A DNA stretch of 64,000 nt from the NCBI RefSeq assembly GCF_020524885.1, contig NZ_JAIVKJ010000002.1:992001-1056000 (forward strand), given 5' to 3'. Positions 18,557-27,904 of this stretch are shown here, in pieces. The translations under genes were made by a program, and so were the position numbers. The DNA is from Microbulbifer elongatus. Its GTDB lineage: Bacteria > Pseudomonadota > Gammaproteobacteria > Pseudomonadales > Cellvibrionaceae. Under the pieces are notes generated by a model. It was not told the DNA's origin, did no database searches, and was given only the letters and a program-made list of their open reading frames with translations. The number at the start of each line of letters is the position of its first letter. The first letter of the stretch is position 1.

Positions 18557-20800
18557 TTAATTTTTAATCTGAAAGAGTTTGGCGCGACCGGTGAAGTGGT
18601 ATTCACTGCCGCCAAATTCAAAGGTGTTCTGGATATTGTCGGCTGCGTCGGGATTGCCGTTGAACGCCAGCAGCTGAGTGACGCCATCTTTGGTGTCAAT
18701 CGAGATCAGTTGCAAATCCCCGTTGCGCTGGTGCGCCAGTGCGCTTACCTGACTTTCGGCTTTCAGAGTGAATTCCTTGGCCGGGTTGTACTCGCCGTGT
18801 GGCTCGAGCACGCTCAGGAAGCTATGTGCACGGGCATTGTCGCGGCGGGCAATAAAGCCTTTTTCGGAGCGCAGGTTAAAGTTCGGGTCGTTGGCGCCGA
18901 GTTCGGTAAACAGCAGTTCGGTTTCGCCATCCATCAGACTGGACTGAGTATAGAAACGGCCGTTGTCGTTCAGCCAGGTGACCTGGGCGAGGCCGGATTC
19001 CGGCTTGCCGCGGGCCTTCAGCCACAGGTGTTGATATCCATTATTGCTACCCAGAGCCTTCAAGCTGTCGGTGTAACCCTGCAAGTTGAAATTGGTATCC
19101 ACCAGCTGGCCGTTGTAGTGCAGCGGTAAATCGAACTGGTGCTTTCTGCTGGATGTCACGTCAAACAGGTCGATGGCGAAGGTGCTGCCGCTTTGCGGGT
19201 TGTTCACCAGCGCCAGAGTGCGTTCGAGAGAAACACCTGGATAGGCGGAGTCAATTTTTGCCGCGCTGATTTTGACCTGATCATCCGCGTGGAAGAACAG
19301 CAGTTCCGGATGTTCCTGGTTGGCCACCTTCAGGCTGTTGTCGAAGTGCGAAGTCTCGTCCACCACAATCGTGTTGTGGGCGACGGTCTGCTTGGCCCAG
19401 GTTTCGTTTTCTTCCAGGTAGCGACCACCGTTTTTCGCCTCCACATTCAGGAAGCGCGCGGCACCGTAGTCGGTAACAATCTCGGCACCACGGTCGTAAA
19501 ACTGCCAGGAAAGTTTGTCGAAGTGACCGTGGCCCATGCCCTGTGCGGCGGGCTTGAACACAATCGCCTGGTCGCCGGCGGTGTGCTGACGCAGAACCAC
19601 CAGCGCGCCTTCGTCGCCATCTTTACCGTCCCGGAACGCGAACGATTTGAACTCGTAAGGCTGTTGCGCACCGGCGTCCAGCGCCTGGGCAACCTTGAGT
19701 CCATCGCCGGTCAGCAGAATCTGGTCCTGGCGTGCCGCAATGTCCAGCAGTTGCGGATTGCCGGATTCACCGTAGGCGATGGTGACGCCCAGTACCAGCT
19801 CCGAGGTATCGATACCCTTACTCTTGATGGCATCGTTGATAGGAAAAAACAGGTTGTTGTAGCTGAGCTGGATGGTGGTATCGATGGCCTTCATCACGAT
19901 ACCGTCGCGGTAATCGAAAATGCCCCGCTCCGGCTCGTTGGTGTCAATGGCCTTGGCAAAGGTCACGAAAGGCATCAGCGCGTAACGCTGATAGTAGGGG
20001 CCTTCGTTGTAGTAGCCGTCTGGAGAAAATAGGGTGCTCAGCTGGCGAAGAAATCCGCCCTTGCCGGATTTATCCAGATCCAGAAGTGCCTGTTCAACCC
20101 ACTCCGGCTCGTCCAGCACGTAACCGGCCATACCCACACCGGCGGTCAGCCAGGTGCCGTGATTGTGTACCTTGTTAAAGGTTTTAGGTGAATCGACGGA
20201 AAGGAAGTTGGCTACCGGGCGCAGTGCACCCTGCTCAATTTTTTGCGCTTCCGCGTCGGTCAGGGACGGGCGGATCAGGTCGTAGGCCTGAATGGTGTAC
20301 ACCAGCCACACCGCTTCGTTCAGGCTCTGCCAGAACAGTTTTCCCGGATTCTCTGCGCCGGGGCGACGCTTCGGATGCAGTGGCAGCGTCGGGTACATGT
20401 CTGCATAGGCGAGCAGCATATCGCGCACACGCTCCGCGTATTTTGCGTCTTCGGTTACCTGATACAGCACCCCAGCGTTGTACATCAGCTGGTAATTTTT
20501 CTTGTGCTGTTCGTGAGTGTAACCGCCGCCGGCATCCGCGGGCATCGGCACCGCGATGGGCGCTTGCAGTGCGCGATCTACCGCGGACTGAGTGCTTAGA
20601 AAGGCGGTGCGAAAGCGGCCGGGTTGCTCAACCGCGCCCTGCATGGCGTCGACGTCGGCAGCGCTGATCACTAGGCTGGGGTGCTCAGCGGCAAGGGCGC
20701 TCAGCGGATTGACCGCAAACACGGCAGCGGATACTCCTGCCGCCAGAGCCACGCCGGCGGCGAGAGATTTACGCTGTTTAATAGTTGAATTGCCAAACAT
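18557..20800 (-). CDS. Oligoalginate lyase, PL17
   Basis: A 747-residue exolytic lyase that releases unsaturated uronate monomers from alginate oligomers. The signal peptide spans ~1-38 (ALAAEHPS). Residues ~40-400 form the alpha/alpha toroid with the PL17 active site: N213 and H214 in HNHGTW and Y270 in GPYYQRY, with the same spacing as N201/H202/Y258 of the well studied Alg17C of Saccharophagus. Residues ~400-747 are a heparinase II/III-like beta-sandwich (GMGHGHFDKLSWQFYDRG). It is expected in the periplasm. It starts 20 bp after the PL6 gene and is the second gene of the operon. Length fits PL17 family members. Confidence 0.93.
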   Translation of the reverse strand: MFGNSTIKQRKSLAAGVALAAGVSAAVFAVNPLSALAAEHPSLVISAADVDAMQGAVEQPGRFRTAFLSTQSAVDRALQAPIAVPMPADAGGGYTHEQHKKNYQLMYNAGVLYQVTEDAKYAERVRDMLLAYADMYPTLPLHPKRRPGAENPGKLFWQSLNEAVWLVYTIQAYDLIRPSLTDAEAQKIEQGALRPVANFLSVDSPKTFNKVHNHGTWLTAGVGMAGYVLDEPEWVEQALLDLDKSGKGGFLRQLSTLFSPDGYYNEGPYYQRYALMPFVTFAKAIDTNEPERGIFDYRDGIVMKAIDTTIQLSYNNLFFPINDAIKSKGIDTSELVLGVTIAYGESGNPQLLDIAARQDQILLTGDGLKVAQALDAGAQQPYEFKSFAFRDGKDGDEGALVVLRQHTAGDQAIVFKPAAQGMGHGHFDKLSWQFYDRGAEIVTDYGAARFLNVEAKNGGRYLEENETWAKQTVAHNTIVVDETSHFDNSLKVANQEHPELLFFHADDQVKISAAKIDSAYPGVSLERTLALVNNPQSGSTFAIDLFDVTSSRKHQFDLPLHYNGQLVDTNFNLQGYTDSLKALGSNNGYQHLWLKARGKPESGLAQVTWLNDNGRFYTQSSLMDGETELLFTELGANDPNFNLRSEKGFIARRDNARAHSFLSVLEPHGEYNPAKEFTLKAESQVSALAHQRNGDLQLISIDTKDGVTQLLAFNGNPDAADNIQNTFEFGGSEYHFTGRAKLFQIKN

Positions 20801-20820
20801 CGTTTTAGTTCTTCTCTAAA

Positions 20821-23091
20821 TCAGTTTTTCACGGTGTTGTTGGCAAGGGTCGCGGTGTGCGGGCCCTCGGCGACAAGTTCAGTGACTTCTGGCAGAGGGG
20901 CCTTGAGGAACTGGTTGTTGGCAATATGTGTAACCGGCTCACCCACGGTGTGTTCGACCACAATCCCTGCGCTGTCTTCGATGCGGTTTTCGTGGATGTC
21001 TGCTACCTGGGTGCCATGTAGCTTGATCAGTGCCTGCGCCTTGTTGCGCTTGCCCTTGCCGGAGCCGATAACCTCGTTGTTACTAAAGTCGATGTGCGGG
21101 CCAAAGGTGCTTTCATCGGTACCGCCGCGGTACAGGTCTACCAGCACGCCCTGCACATTTTTGAAGGTATTGCCGGTCACAATCACGTATTCCGCGTTGT
21201 ACACACCGAGGTCATCGGTCTCTTTGTTCAGCTTGAGCAGGTCGCCGGTGATGTTCTCGAACTCGTTGTTCGCGAAGGTAATGGTGTCGGCAAAGGCGCG
21301 CAGGCCGGAATCGAAAACGTGGTAGGAGTGGTTGATATCCAGGTTTTCCACACGGCTGTTGGTCATGGAAAAACGGTAGTTTTTCAGCATGCCCCACACC
21401 GCGGTGCGGATCAGGATATTGCCTGCGTTGTCCGGGCTGTTGGAGCCAGAAATCACCAGACCATCCAGCGACAGGCTGCCGCCATCCTGAATCTCGAACA
21501 TCACCGGGCGGCCGCTGGTCAGGGTTACCTTGCCCTGTTTCTTCGCCTTGATGGTCAGTGTCTTGTCGATATCCAGGCGCTTGGTCGCGTTGTAGGCGCC
21601 GTTTTCCAGCACCAGGGTGTCGCCGTCCGCTGCACTGGCGATGGCGTCGAACAGGGCATTCTCACCGGGTCGCACGCTGATGGTCTTGCCGCTGTCGAAC
21701 GGGGTAACCGGTTCTGATTTGGGATACCAGGAAGCGCCGGTCATTTCCTTGGAGGTAACCACCAAGTCTTTGCTCGCGCCCTTATGCGCTACGGACTTGT
21801 CGGTCGGGTAGAGCAGGCCATTGTCGGCACGCTTCAGTCTGCCCACACCTTTATCTATACCTTCGTGAATCTTCTTGTCCACAAAGCCATTGGAAACGTT
21901 GTTGGCAAAAGTAATACCGGAGATATCGTCAAAAATGGAGAAGGGCGACTTACCGCTCTCGGTATAGAAAATATTGTCGGCAATAGTGGAGTCCTGCGGC
22001 GTCGCGCTGCGTTCCTGGTCACTGCCTGCAGCCAGGTGGATATGCTCCACATTGATAAAGCTATTGCTCTCGATCTTCGCGTTTACCACCTGGTGGTAGC
22101 GATTGATGGGAGAGTTGGGAACACCGTTCATCACGGTGAACCCACTCCCAAACCGATAGCCTGTGAGACCTTCGAGATAATTGTTGCGAATCACCTGGTC
22201 GGCATTGATCACACGGATACCGCCGGTGTGGTCCACGCCATTGCCCAGGAACACATTGCCTTCGATCAGGTTGCCGTTGCCGTGACGCATGGTCAGGGTG
22301 CCGCGGGATTCGAAGAAGGTGTTGTTGCGCAGAATATTTTTGCCGGATTTGACGGAGATGATTTCCACCTCGCCGTCGCAGCGGTCGAAGAAGTTGTTTT
22401 CGACCACTGTCAGGGAATCGGTCAGGGAGTAGTGGCTGGTGCCGATACGCAGGGTCTCACCGCCGTTGGAACCCAGAACCGGGCGCGGGCCGAAATAGTT
22501 GTGGTCGATACGGTGACGGTTTTCCTGGCTGTCTTCGCTGTTCAGGCGTACCGCCATGGTCACACCCTTGTTGCGCTTGCCTGCCAGGTGGCTGTGATCG
22601 AAGCGGTTGTTCTTGCCGTAGATGCTCACCCAGTAATCGGAGTCCATACGCTCCGGCTTGCTGAAGTCTTCGATGACAACTTCGGTCACGCGTGAATTGT
22701 TCGCCAGGTGATCCTTGTTGCGACGGAAGGCGATCACTTCACTGCTCGGGGTATAGCCATCCTTGAATACAAGACCGGATACCACCAGGTGCTCACCTGC
22801 GAGTCGAAGGTTGGACTGGCCGCTCAGGACCACCTCTCCCTTTTCCTCCACCGTCAGCGTAATTGGGTGCTCTTTTTTACCAGTCCCGGTAAATAGAATT
22901 TCAAAATCCTTCCAGACGCCATTTGCCAGCACCACGGTGTCGCCAGCTTCGAGGCTCTTGGCTACCTTCGCGTATTCCTTCTCGTTATGTACAAGGTATT
23001 CCTCGGCGGAAGCCTGAACGCAGAACAGCGAAGCCTGCCCGCAGGTGAATAGCGTGGCGGCCAGTAGCGGTTTGATTTCTGAAGCTCTCAT
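20821..23091 (-). CDS. Alginate lyase, PL6 (chondroitinase B-like), two beta-helix domains
   Basis: About 756 residues from the ATG at 23091, which has AGGTG just upstream; a GTG 6 bp earlier is less likely. The signal peptide ends ASAEE. The protein is two parallel beta-helix domains (~30-430 and ~455-758). The N-terminal one is catalytic: K250 in ISVKSGKN and R271 in TMRHGNG (numbered from the GTG) keep the 21-residue spacing of the Lys-base/Arg-acid pair of two-domain PL6 lyases such as AlyGC. PL6 enzymes favour MG or G blocks and often act exolytically. It is the first gene of the operon PL6-PL17-kdgF-MFS-SDR-kdgK and is divergent from receptor 3, with operator-like sites between them. 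Confidence 0.92.
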   Translation of the reverse strand: MRASEIKPLLAATLFTCGQASLFCVQASAEEYLVHNEKEYAKVAKSLEAGDTVVLANGVWKDFEILFTGTGKKEHPITLTVEEKGEVVLSGQSNLRLAGEHLVVSGLVFKDGYTPSSEVIAFRRNKDHLANNSRVTEVVIEDFSKPERMDSDYWVSIYGKNNRFDHSHLAGKRNKGVTMAVRLNSEDSQENRHRIDHNYFGPRPVLGSNGGETLRIGTSHYSLTDSLTVVENNFFDRCDGEVEIISVKSGKNILRNNTFFESRGTLTMRHGNGNLIEGNVFLGNGVDHTGGIRVINADQVIRNNYLEGLTGYRFGSGFTVMNGVPNSPINRYHQVVNAKIESNSFINVEHIHLAAGSDQERSATPQDSTIADNIFYTESGKSPFSIFDDISGITFANNVSNGFVDKKIHEGIDKGVGRLKRADNGLLYPTDKSVAHKGASKDLVVTSKEMTGASWYPKSEPVTPFDSGKTISVRPGENALFDAIASAADGDTLVLENGAYNATKRLDIDKTLTIKAKKQGKVTLTSGRPVMFEIQDGGSLSLDGLVISGSNSPDNAGNILIRTAVWGMLKNYRFSMTNSRVENLDINHSYHVFDSGLRAFADTITFANNEFENITGDLLKLNKETDDLGVYNAEYVIVTGNTFKNVQGVLVDLYRGGTDESTFGPHIDFSNNEVIGSGKGKRNKAQALIKLHGTQVADIHENRIEDSAGIVVEHTVGEPVTHIANNQFLKAPLPEVTELVAEGPHTATLANNTVKN

Positions 23092-23199
23092 GATCACCTG
23101 AGTTACTTTTCCGGATTTTCGTTATCCCGGCCTACCTATCTGGGCGCACCATCGCGGCGCGCGGATTGGCGTTGCGGCGTTATTATGGGGCCAGACTAA

Positions 23200-23226
23200 A
23201 TTGGTCAAAAATAATTGTCAACCAAT
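23200..23226. promoter_or_regulatory. Putative operator in the PL6/receptor-3 divergent region
   Basis: ATTGGTCAAA and TTGTCAACCAAT form an interrupted inverted repeat of ATTGGT/ACCAAT ends over 27 bp. It is 109 bp upstream of the PL6 start and about 300 bp upstream of the receptor start, in the 435-bp divergent region (23092-23526). A third half-site (ATTGGTTGACTGG) is at 23344. The same elements form the palindrome at 14866. The likely ligand is the GntR-type regulator at 26911. Confidence 0.4.
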
Positions 23227-23343
23227 CGGGTTAACCAGTTTGCCGCGAAATTATGTTCTGATTTGGTGCGTAGCGCAGAATATTCCGATAATGCGCACAA
23301 GAAACAGGCAGGGGTCAGTCCAAAATGTGAAGTTTTTCTGAAA

Positions 23344-23356
23344 ATTGGTTGACTGG
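23344..23356. promoter_or_regulatory. Third TTGGT-type site upstream of receptor 3
   Basis: ATTGGTTGACTGG repeats the half-site seen at 23200-23226 and 14866-14885 and is nearer to the receptor at 23527. Placement suggests control of the rightward promoter; this is inference. Confidence 0.3.
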
Positions 23357-23526
23357 CTTGCAGGTGGGTGAGAATTTGTGCAGGCCAGATCGCGGACAGC
23401 CAGCCAAAAGCGGTTGTCACTGGTCAAAGGGCTGATAAAAAAAACCGCGAGATGAGCGATGAGAAAGGCGCCAATGCCCGGCGCCCTTGTTACTATCAAC
23501 CAGCGCAGACTTCCTTGGGGGTAATC

Positions 23527-26500
23527 ATGCGTGATAATAATAAAGACGCGAGAGATGTAATGGCGAAAGAAGAAAGCTTCTCGAGAAATCGATTTAAGAA
23601 ATCCATCCTGGTAAGCGCAATCGCTGCCGCTTCCTGTATGGGTATGGCCCAGGCACAGGAAGTCGCGAAGGCAGAATCCGACGAGTCGTTGGAGGAAATT
23701 GTTGTCACCGGCACCCGCGCCACTATTCAGACCACTATTGATATCAAGCGTAACTCGGTGACCATCGTGGATGGTATGTCTGCGACTGAGATTGGCGAGC
23801 TGCCTGCACTGTCCATCGGTGAAGCACTCGAGTCCGTAACCGGCGCTTCCTCCCACCGTGAAAATGGCGGTGCAACTGAAATCTCTATCCGTGGTATGGG
23901 CCCCTACCTGAGTTCCACGACGTTTAACGGTCGTATCGCAACCAATGGTAGCGGCGACCGCTCGGTTAACTTCTCTCAGTTCCCGTCGGAGCTGATGAAC
24001 AAGGTCGCTATTCGCAAGACCCAGGGCGCCAGCCTGATTGAGGGTGGCGTGGCCGGTCTGATTGAGTTGGAGACCCTGAAGCCCCTAGAGTATGGCGAGC
24101 GTCGTTTCCAGGTGGACACCAAGGCAAATATCAACCCGAATCAGGCCAATATTGATGATCCGATGGCCGGTGACATGGGGTTCCGCGGCAGTGCGAGCTA
24201 CGTGGACCAGTTTGAATTTGAAAACGGCATGGCCTTCGGTGTCTCCCTGGGCCTCGAGAAGAGTGATATCTCCCAACCTGAATCCGAGATGCGCTCCTCC
24301 AGCCCGAGTGGTACGTCTCTTTTTGCGTGTCTGTATGACCCCAATAACCCCAACGAAGGTTTTTTCCGCAGCTCTTCAGGTGACTGTGAGGACCAGATTG
24401 ATGGCTCCAGTAACCAGGGCTATCAGACGGCTGTAGATCCGGAGACCGGCAAGGCTGTGAGTGATGGCACTCGCTACGCGTTCGCCCCAAGCTCCAATGG
24501 CTACCGTCAGAACGACACCTCGGATAAGCGCGATTCGGTGTTCGTTGCGTTGCAGTTCCAGCCCAATGACAAGACCGATATCAATTTTGACCTGCAGCAG
24601 TCAGAGCGTATTCAAGCGGAGCAACGTCATGACCTGAATTTCGCCAACCAGAAGCGGGTAACCGCAGGTGTTACCGGTGAAAACCTGGTCTTCACTGATA
24701 CCGGCACTGTGCTGAACTGGGCTGGTGAGACCGCGATCGAGTCGAACAGTGAAACCTACGAGCGGGCGGAAGACTATATCGGGTATGGGTTGAATGTTTC
24801 CTACGCATTTACCGATAACCTCACTGTTTCTGCGGACTACTCGTTCTCCGAGACCACTCGCCAGGAAAAACAGATCCTGTTGCGCACGCAATCCGACAGC
24901 CGCGATATCTTTGGTGAATCCACTGCTGCCGGCTATCGTCCCATGGTCGAGTGGGATATGAACTCTGAGATTCGCCAGTACACCGTGACCGACTTTGACG
25001 TAACCGATCACACTCTGTTCTCCGACGAATACCGTATCCGCGTGGACAACGATGTGGATCGCCGCAATACCAACGAGGCTTTCCGTACCGACTTTGATCT
25101 TGCGCTGGATAGTGGGTTCATAACCGGCGTGAAAGGTGGTTTGCGCTACGCCGAGCTGGAATATGTAGATCTGGGCAGCGCGCGTGATACCTATGAAATC
25201 GATCGCGGCGACGATGAAAGCGAAGCAGCACTGCTGGCGATTAACGAAGCCTGTGCAATCGCCTTCCCGGAAAGTGATTTCATGAACGCTGAGAGTAACG
25301 GTAACCTCGTGACCATGGTTGACGAGAATGGCAACGTCACCGGGACTGCGAACGAATGGGCGACCTTCGATACCCAATGCGTGGCCGATATGGTTCTGTC
25401 ACACCTTGGTGAAAGTTTCTCTTACCCGGAGCTGGAAGAAGTAAGCGCAGGCGTCACCGATGTCACGGAAACCACCACCGCCGCTTATGTAATGGCGGAC
25501 TTCGGCAGCTCCCTCGCAGGGACTCCGGTTTACGGTAATGTTGGTGTGCGTGTTGTGCAGACTGAAATTGAATCCGTTGGCTACCGTACGCCTTATACCA
25601 TCATCACCAATACCGATGGCACCTATGCCATGGAGGAAATTGATGGTGCTGATCTTGAGCGGGTAACCGCCGGTGGTGATTACACCGAGGTGTTGCCGAG
25701 CCTGAACCTGGTTGCCGACGTGAGGGACGACCTCAAGTTACGTGGCGCGGTGTATCGCGGTCTCTCTCGCCCCGATCCTTCAGACCTGGGTTACAAGCGC
25801 GCTTTTGATACCAACGGTTCCGATGACATTGTCGATATTGCGGATCTACTGGACGGCGTTGACGGTGACGGTAACCCGAATATGCAGCCACTGACGTCCT
25901 GGAACTTCGATACCGCGATCGAATGGTACCCGAATGACGATACCATGCTGGCATTCGGTGTGTACCACAAGCGCTTCCAGGGTGGCTTTGAGACTGCCCA
26001 GATCACCGAATATTTTGAAGTCGATGGTCAGACCATTCCTGCCGAATTCGCGATTACCCGCACAGATGACGACACCAGTGCACTGACGGGTTTCGAGATG
26101 ACCGCAACGCACCGCTTTTCTTACCTGCCGAGCTACTTGAGCGGCCTGGGTGTAAAGGCGAGCTTCAACCATGCTGACTCTGACTTCGAGTTTGAAGACA
26201 GCCTGTATGGTGACTCAGTTGTGCTGGATGAGAGCGGCAATGTGGTTTCCGAGAATATCGGTATTGTCGCGCCGGGTAATATCCCCGGTTTCTCTGAAAA
26301 TGTCTTCTCTGGGCAGCTGTATTATCAGATCGGCGATCTCGATACGAGCCTGATCTACAAGTACCGCAGCGAGTACTTCCAGCCCTACACCAGTAACGGT
26401 ACCCGACTGCGCTATGTAGGTGATGTAGGCGTTTGGGAAATGAAGGCGTCTTACCAGCTGACCGATGCAGTGAAGCTGAGCCTGGAAGCCATTAACCTGT

Positions 26501-26601
26501 TTGATGAGCCGAAGAAGCAGTACTTCTATACCCGGGACAACCTCGGTGAGCTGAACAGCTACGGTCCGCGTGTATTCCTTGGCCTGAAAGCCAAGTTCTA
26601 A
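23527..26601 (+). CDS. TonB-dependent receptor (alginate locus, receptor 3)
   Basis: About 1024 residues from the ATG at 23527, chosen because TTGGGGG lies 7 bases before it and the upstream part of the open frame reads like leader DNA. The N-terminus has a long basic stretch, then a hydrophobic core (ILVSAIAAASCMGMAQAQ). A TonB-box-like LEEIVVTGTRA and a plug with ELPALSIGEALESVTGASS and ISIRGMGPYLSSTTFNGR follow. The barrel ends FLGLKAKF. Loops are long and acidic. This is the Xanthomonas-type oligosaccharide receptor family. It is divergent from the alginate operon and shares its control region, which makes alginate oligomers the likely cargo. Confidence 0.88.
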   Translation: MRDNNKDARDVMAKEESFSRNRFKKSILVSAIAAASCMGMAQAQEVAKAESDESLEEIVVTGTRATIQTTIDIKRNSVTIVDGMSATEIGELPALSIGEALESVTGASSHRENGGATEISIRGMGPYLSSTTFNGRIATNGSGDRSVNFSQFPSELMNKVAIRKTQGASLIEGGVAGLIELETLKPLEYGERRFQVDTKANINPNQANIDDPMAGDMGFRGSASYVDQFEFENGMAFGVSLGLEKSDISQPESEMRSSSPSGTSLFACLYDPNNPNEGFFRSSSGDCEDQIDGSSNQGYQTAVDPETGKAVSDGTRYAFAPSSNGYRQNDTSDKRDSVFVALQFQPNDKTDINFDLQQSERIQAEQRHDLNFANQKRVTAGVTGENLVFTDTGTVLNWAGETAIESNSETYERAEDYIGYGLNVSYAFTDNLTVSADYSFSETTRQEKQILLRTQSDSRDIFGESTAAGYRPMVEWDMNSEIRQYTVTDFDVTDHTLFSDEYRIRVDNDVDRRNTNEAFRTDFDLALDSGFITGVKGGLRYAELEYVDLGSARDTYEIDRGDDESEAALLAINEACAIAFPESDFMNAESNGNLVTMVDENGNVTGTANEWATFDTQCVADMVLSHLGESFSYPELEEVSAGVTDVTETTTAAYVMADFGSSLAGTPVYGNVGVRVVQTEIESVGYRTPYTIITNTDGTYAMEEIDGADLERVTAGGDYTEVLPSLNLVADVRDDLKLRGAVYRGLSRPDPSDLGYKRAFDTNGSDDIVDIADLLDGVDGDGNPNMQPLTSWNFDTAIEWYPNDDTMLAFGVYHKRFQGGFETAQITEYFEVDGQTIPAEFAITRTDDDTSALTGFEMTATHRFSYLPSYLSGLGVKASFNHADSDFEFEDSLYGDSVVLDESGNVVSENIGIVAPGNIPGFSENVFSGQLYYQIGDLDTSLIYKYRSEYFQPYTSNGTRLRYVGDVGVWEMKASYQLTDAVKLSLEAINLFDEPKKQYFYTRDNLGELNSYGPRVFLGLKAKF

Positions 26602-26665
26602 GTGCTATACCTGATCCCGAGTAAACGGCCCGTTGCTTGGGCCCGGGATCCATGGCACAGGAGGG

Positions 26666-26698
26666 CCTGCAACCAATCCGCTTGGAAAAGGTTGCAGG
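26666..26698. repeat. Inverted repeat after receptor 3
   Basis: CCTGCAACC and GGTTGCAGG (9 bp, 15-base loop), 65 bp past the receptor stop. It may be part of a 3' stabilising structure before the terminator at 26766. Confidence 0.5.
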
Positions 26699-26765
26699 TT
26701 CTTCGGTTTGTTTGATTGGTTGTCTCTTCTCCATCCGACGAGGTGCCGCCTGTCGGAAAGTATTC

Positions 26766-26788
26766 GCCCGCCTTGTGCGGGCTTTTTT
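26766..26788 (+). terminator. Rho-independent terminator of receptor 3
   Basis: GCCCGC-CTTGT-GCGGGC followed by six T on the plus strand, 165 bp past the stop of the receptor gene. Confidence 0.85.
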
Positions 26789-26910
26789 GTGCCCATCTTT
26801 TTTGTGGCGATTGGGGGAGAGGCTGTTCTTGGGGGGATCCGGGGGACAAGAAAAGCCGTATAGCGTTGCCGCTATATGGCTCTAGTTTTTGAGTAAACTC
26901 TGGCCTGGTA

Positions 26911-27687
26911 TCAGAGGCCGACGGTGTCGTCGAGGCGATCGATAGAGAAGCGCTTGCGGCGCTCGGATACTTCGCGGCGCACTACCTCAACCGCTTTGGC
27001 TTCCGAGGCATCGTGTAGCGCATTCAGCGAGCGCGCAAAGTGCAGGCGCATGGCCTTGCGTGCCGCGCAGGGATCGCGTGCTTCCAGGGCCTGAAGAATG
27101 GCCTTGTGTTCTGCCAGGCGCTTTTGTCCGTCTTTTTTGCACACCGATTTATGCGCACTCTGGATGTCCGGAGAGTGCTCCTGGATATCCCACAGGCGAT
27201 CAATGGTGCTCATGAGCACTCGGTTATTGGTCGCGCGGGAAATCACTTCGTGAAACTTGCGGTCGGCGCGCTCGGACGTGAGGTTGCCCTCTTCGTTTTC
27301 ACGCACCATATCCCGGTATGCAAGGCGCAAGTCTTCCAGCTGTTCTTCGGTAATGGTGGTTGCTGCCAAAGCCGCCAGTTCGCCCTCTACCAGAACACGT
27401 GCCTCGGTCAGCTCAAACGGGCTGAAATCCTTAGTGTCGGTAAAGTTGTTGACCGGCTCGATCACATAGACACCGGATCCGGTACGCACCGCTACCCGCC
27501 CCATTACCTCAAGGGCGATGATGGCTTCACGGATACTGGGGCGGCTCACATCGAACATTTCCGAAAGCTCGCGCTCAGATGGCAGACGCACACCGGGTGG
27601 GTATTCGCCGCTGTCGAGCAGCGTCAACATCTTTTCAACCACCTGCTGATAAATGCGGCGGCCTGAGGACGCATAGTCTATTTTCAC
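26911..27687 (-). CDS. GntR-family (FadR/UxuR subfamily) regulator of the alginate locus
   Basis: About 258 residues from a GTG at 27687 (VKIDYASSGRR...); GGGA lies about 10 bases upstream. A longer open frame exists to 27804 but its translation is unlike any GntR N-terminus. Residues ~10-75 are the GntR winged helix (RRIYQQVVEKMLTLL, LPSERELSEMFDVSRPSIREAIIALE). Residues ~90-230 are an FCD ligand domain (TEARVLVEGELAALAATT, RADRKFHEVISRATNN with Asp/His metal ligands). FCD regulators of uronate genes sense KDG-type sugar acids and bind TTGGT..ACCAA sites; such sites are present in two control regions of the locus. It converges on receptor 3. The ligand is inferred. Confidence 0.85.
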   Translation of the reverse strand: MKIDYASSGRRIYQQVVEKMLTLLDSGEYPPGVRLPSERELSEMFDVSRPSIREAIIALEVMGRVAVRTGSGVYVIEPVNNFTDTKDFSPFELTEARVLVEGELAALAATTITEEQLEDLRLAYRDMVRENEEGNLTSERADRKFHEVISRATNNRVLMSTIDRLWDIQEHSPDIQSAHKSVCKKDGQKRLAEHKAILQALEARDPCAARKAMRLHFARSLNALHDASEAKAVEVVRREVSERRKRFSIDRLDDTVGL

Positions 27688-27904
27688 TGATAATATTCCC
27701 GAGCGAGTAAATTTTCCTATCGGTCGCGCTGGCGAGTTACCCGTTGGTTTCGCCTTGGTTTTTCGACAGTAATGAGATGTTACCACGATTGGTCTTACAG
27801 GCAAGGTCGACTGGTATGATGGCTAGGGGTGACAGATAGTTCGTGAAAACCGCTGACTGACGGGTGCCCATCCCCTTACTAAATTCCGTTCAGGGCGGTG
27901 GCGT

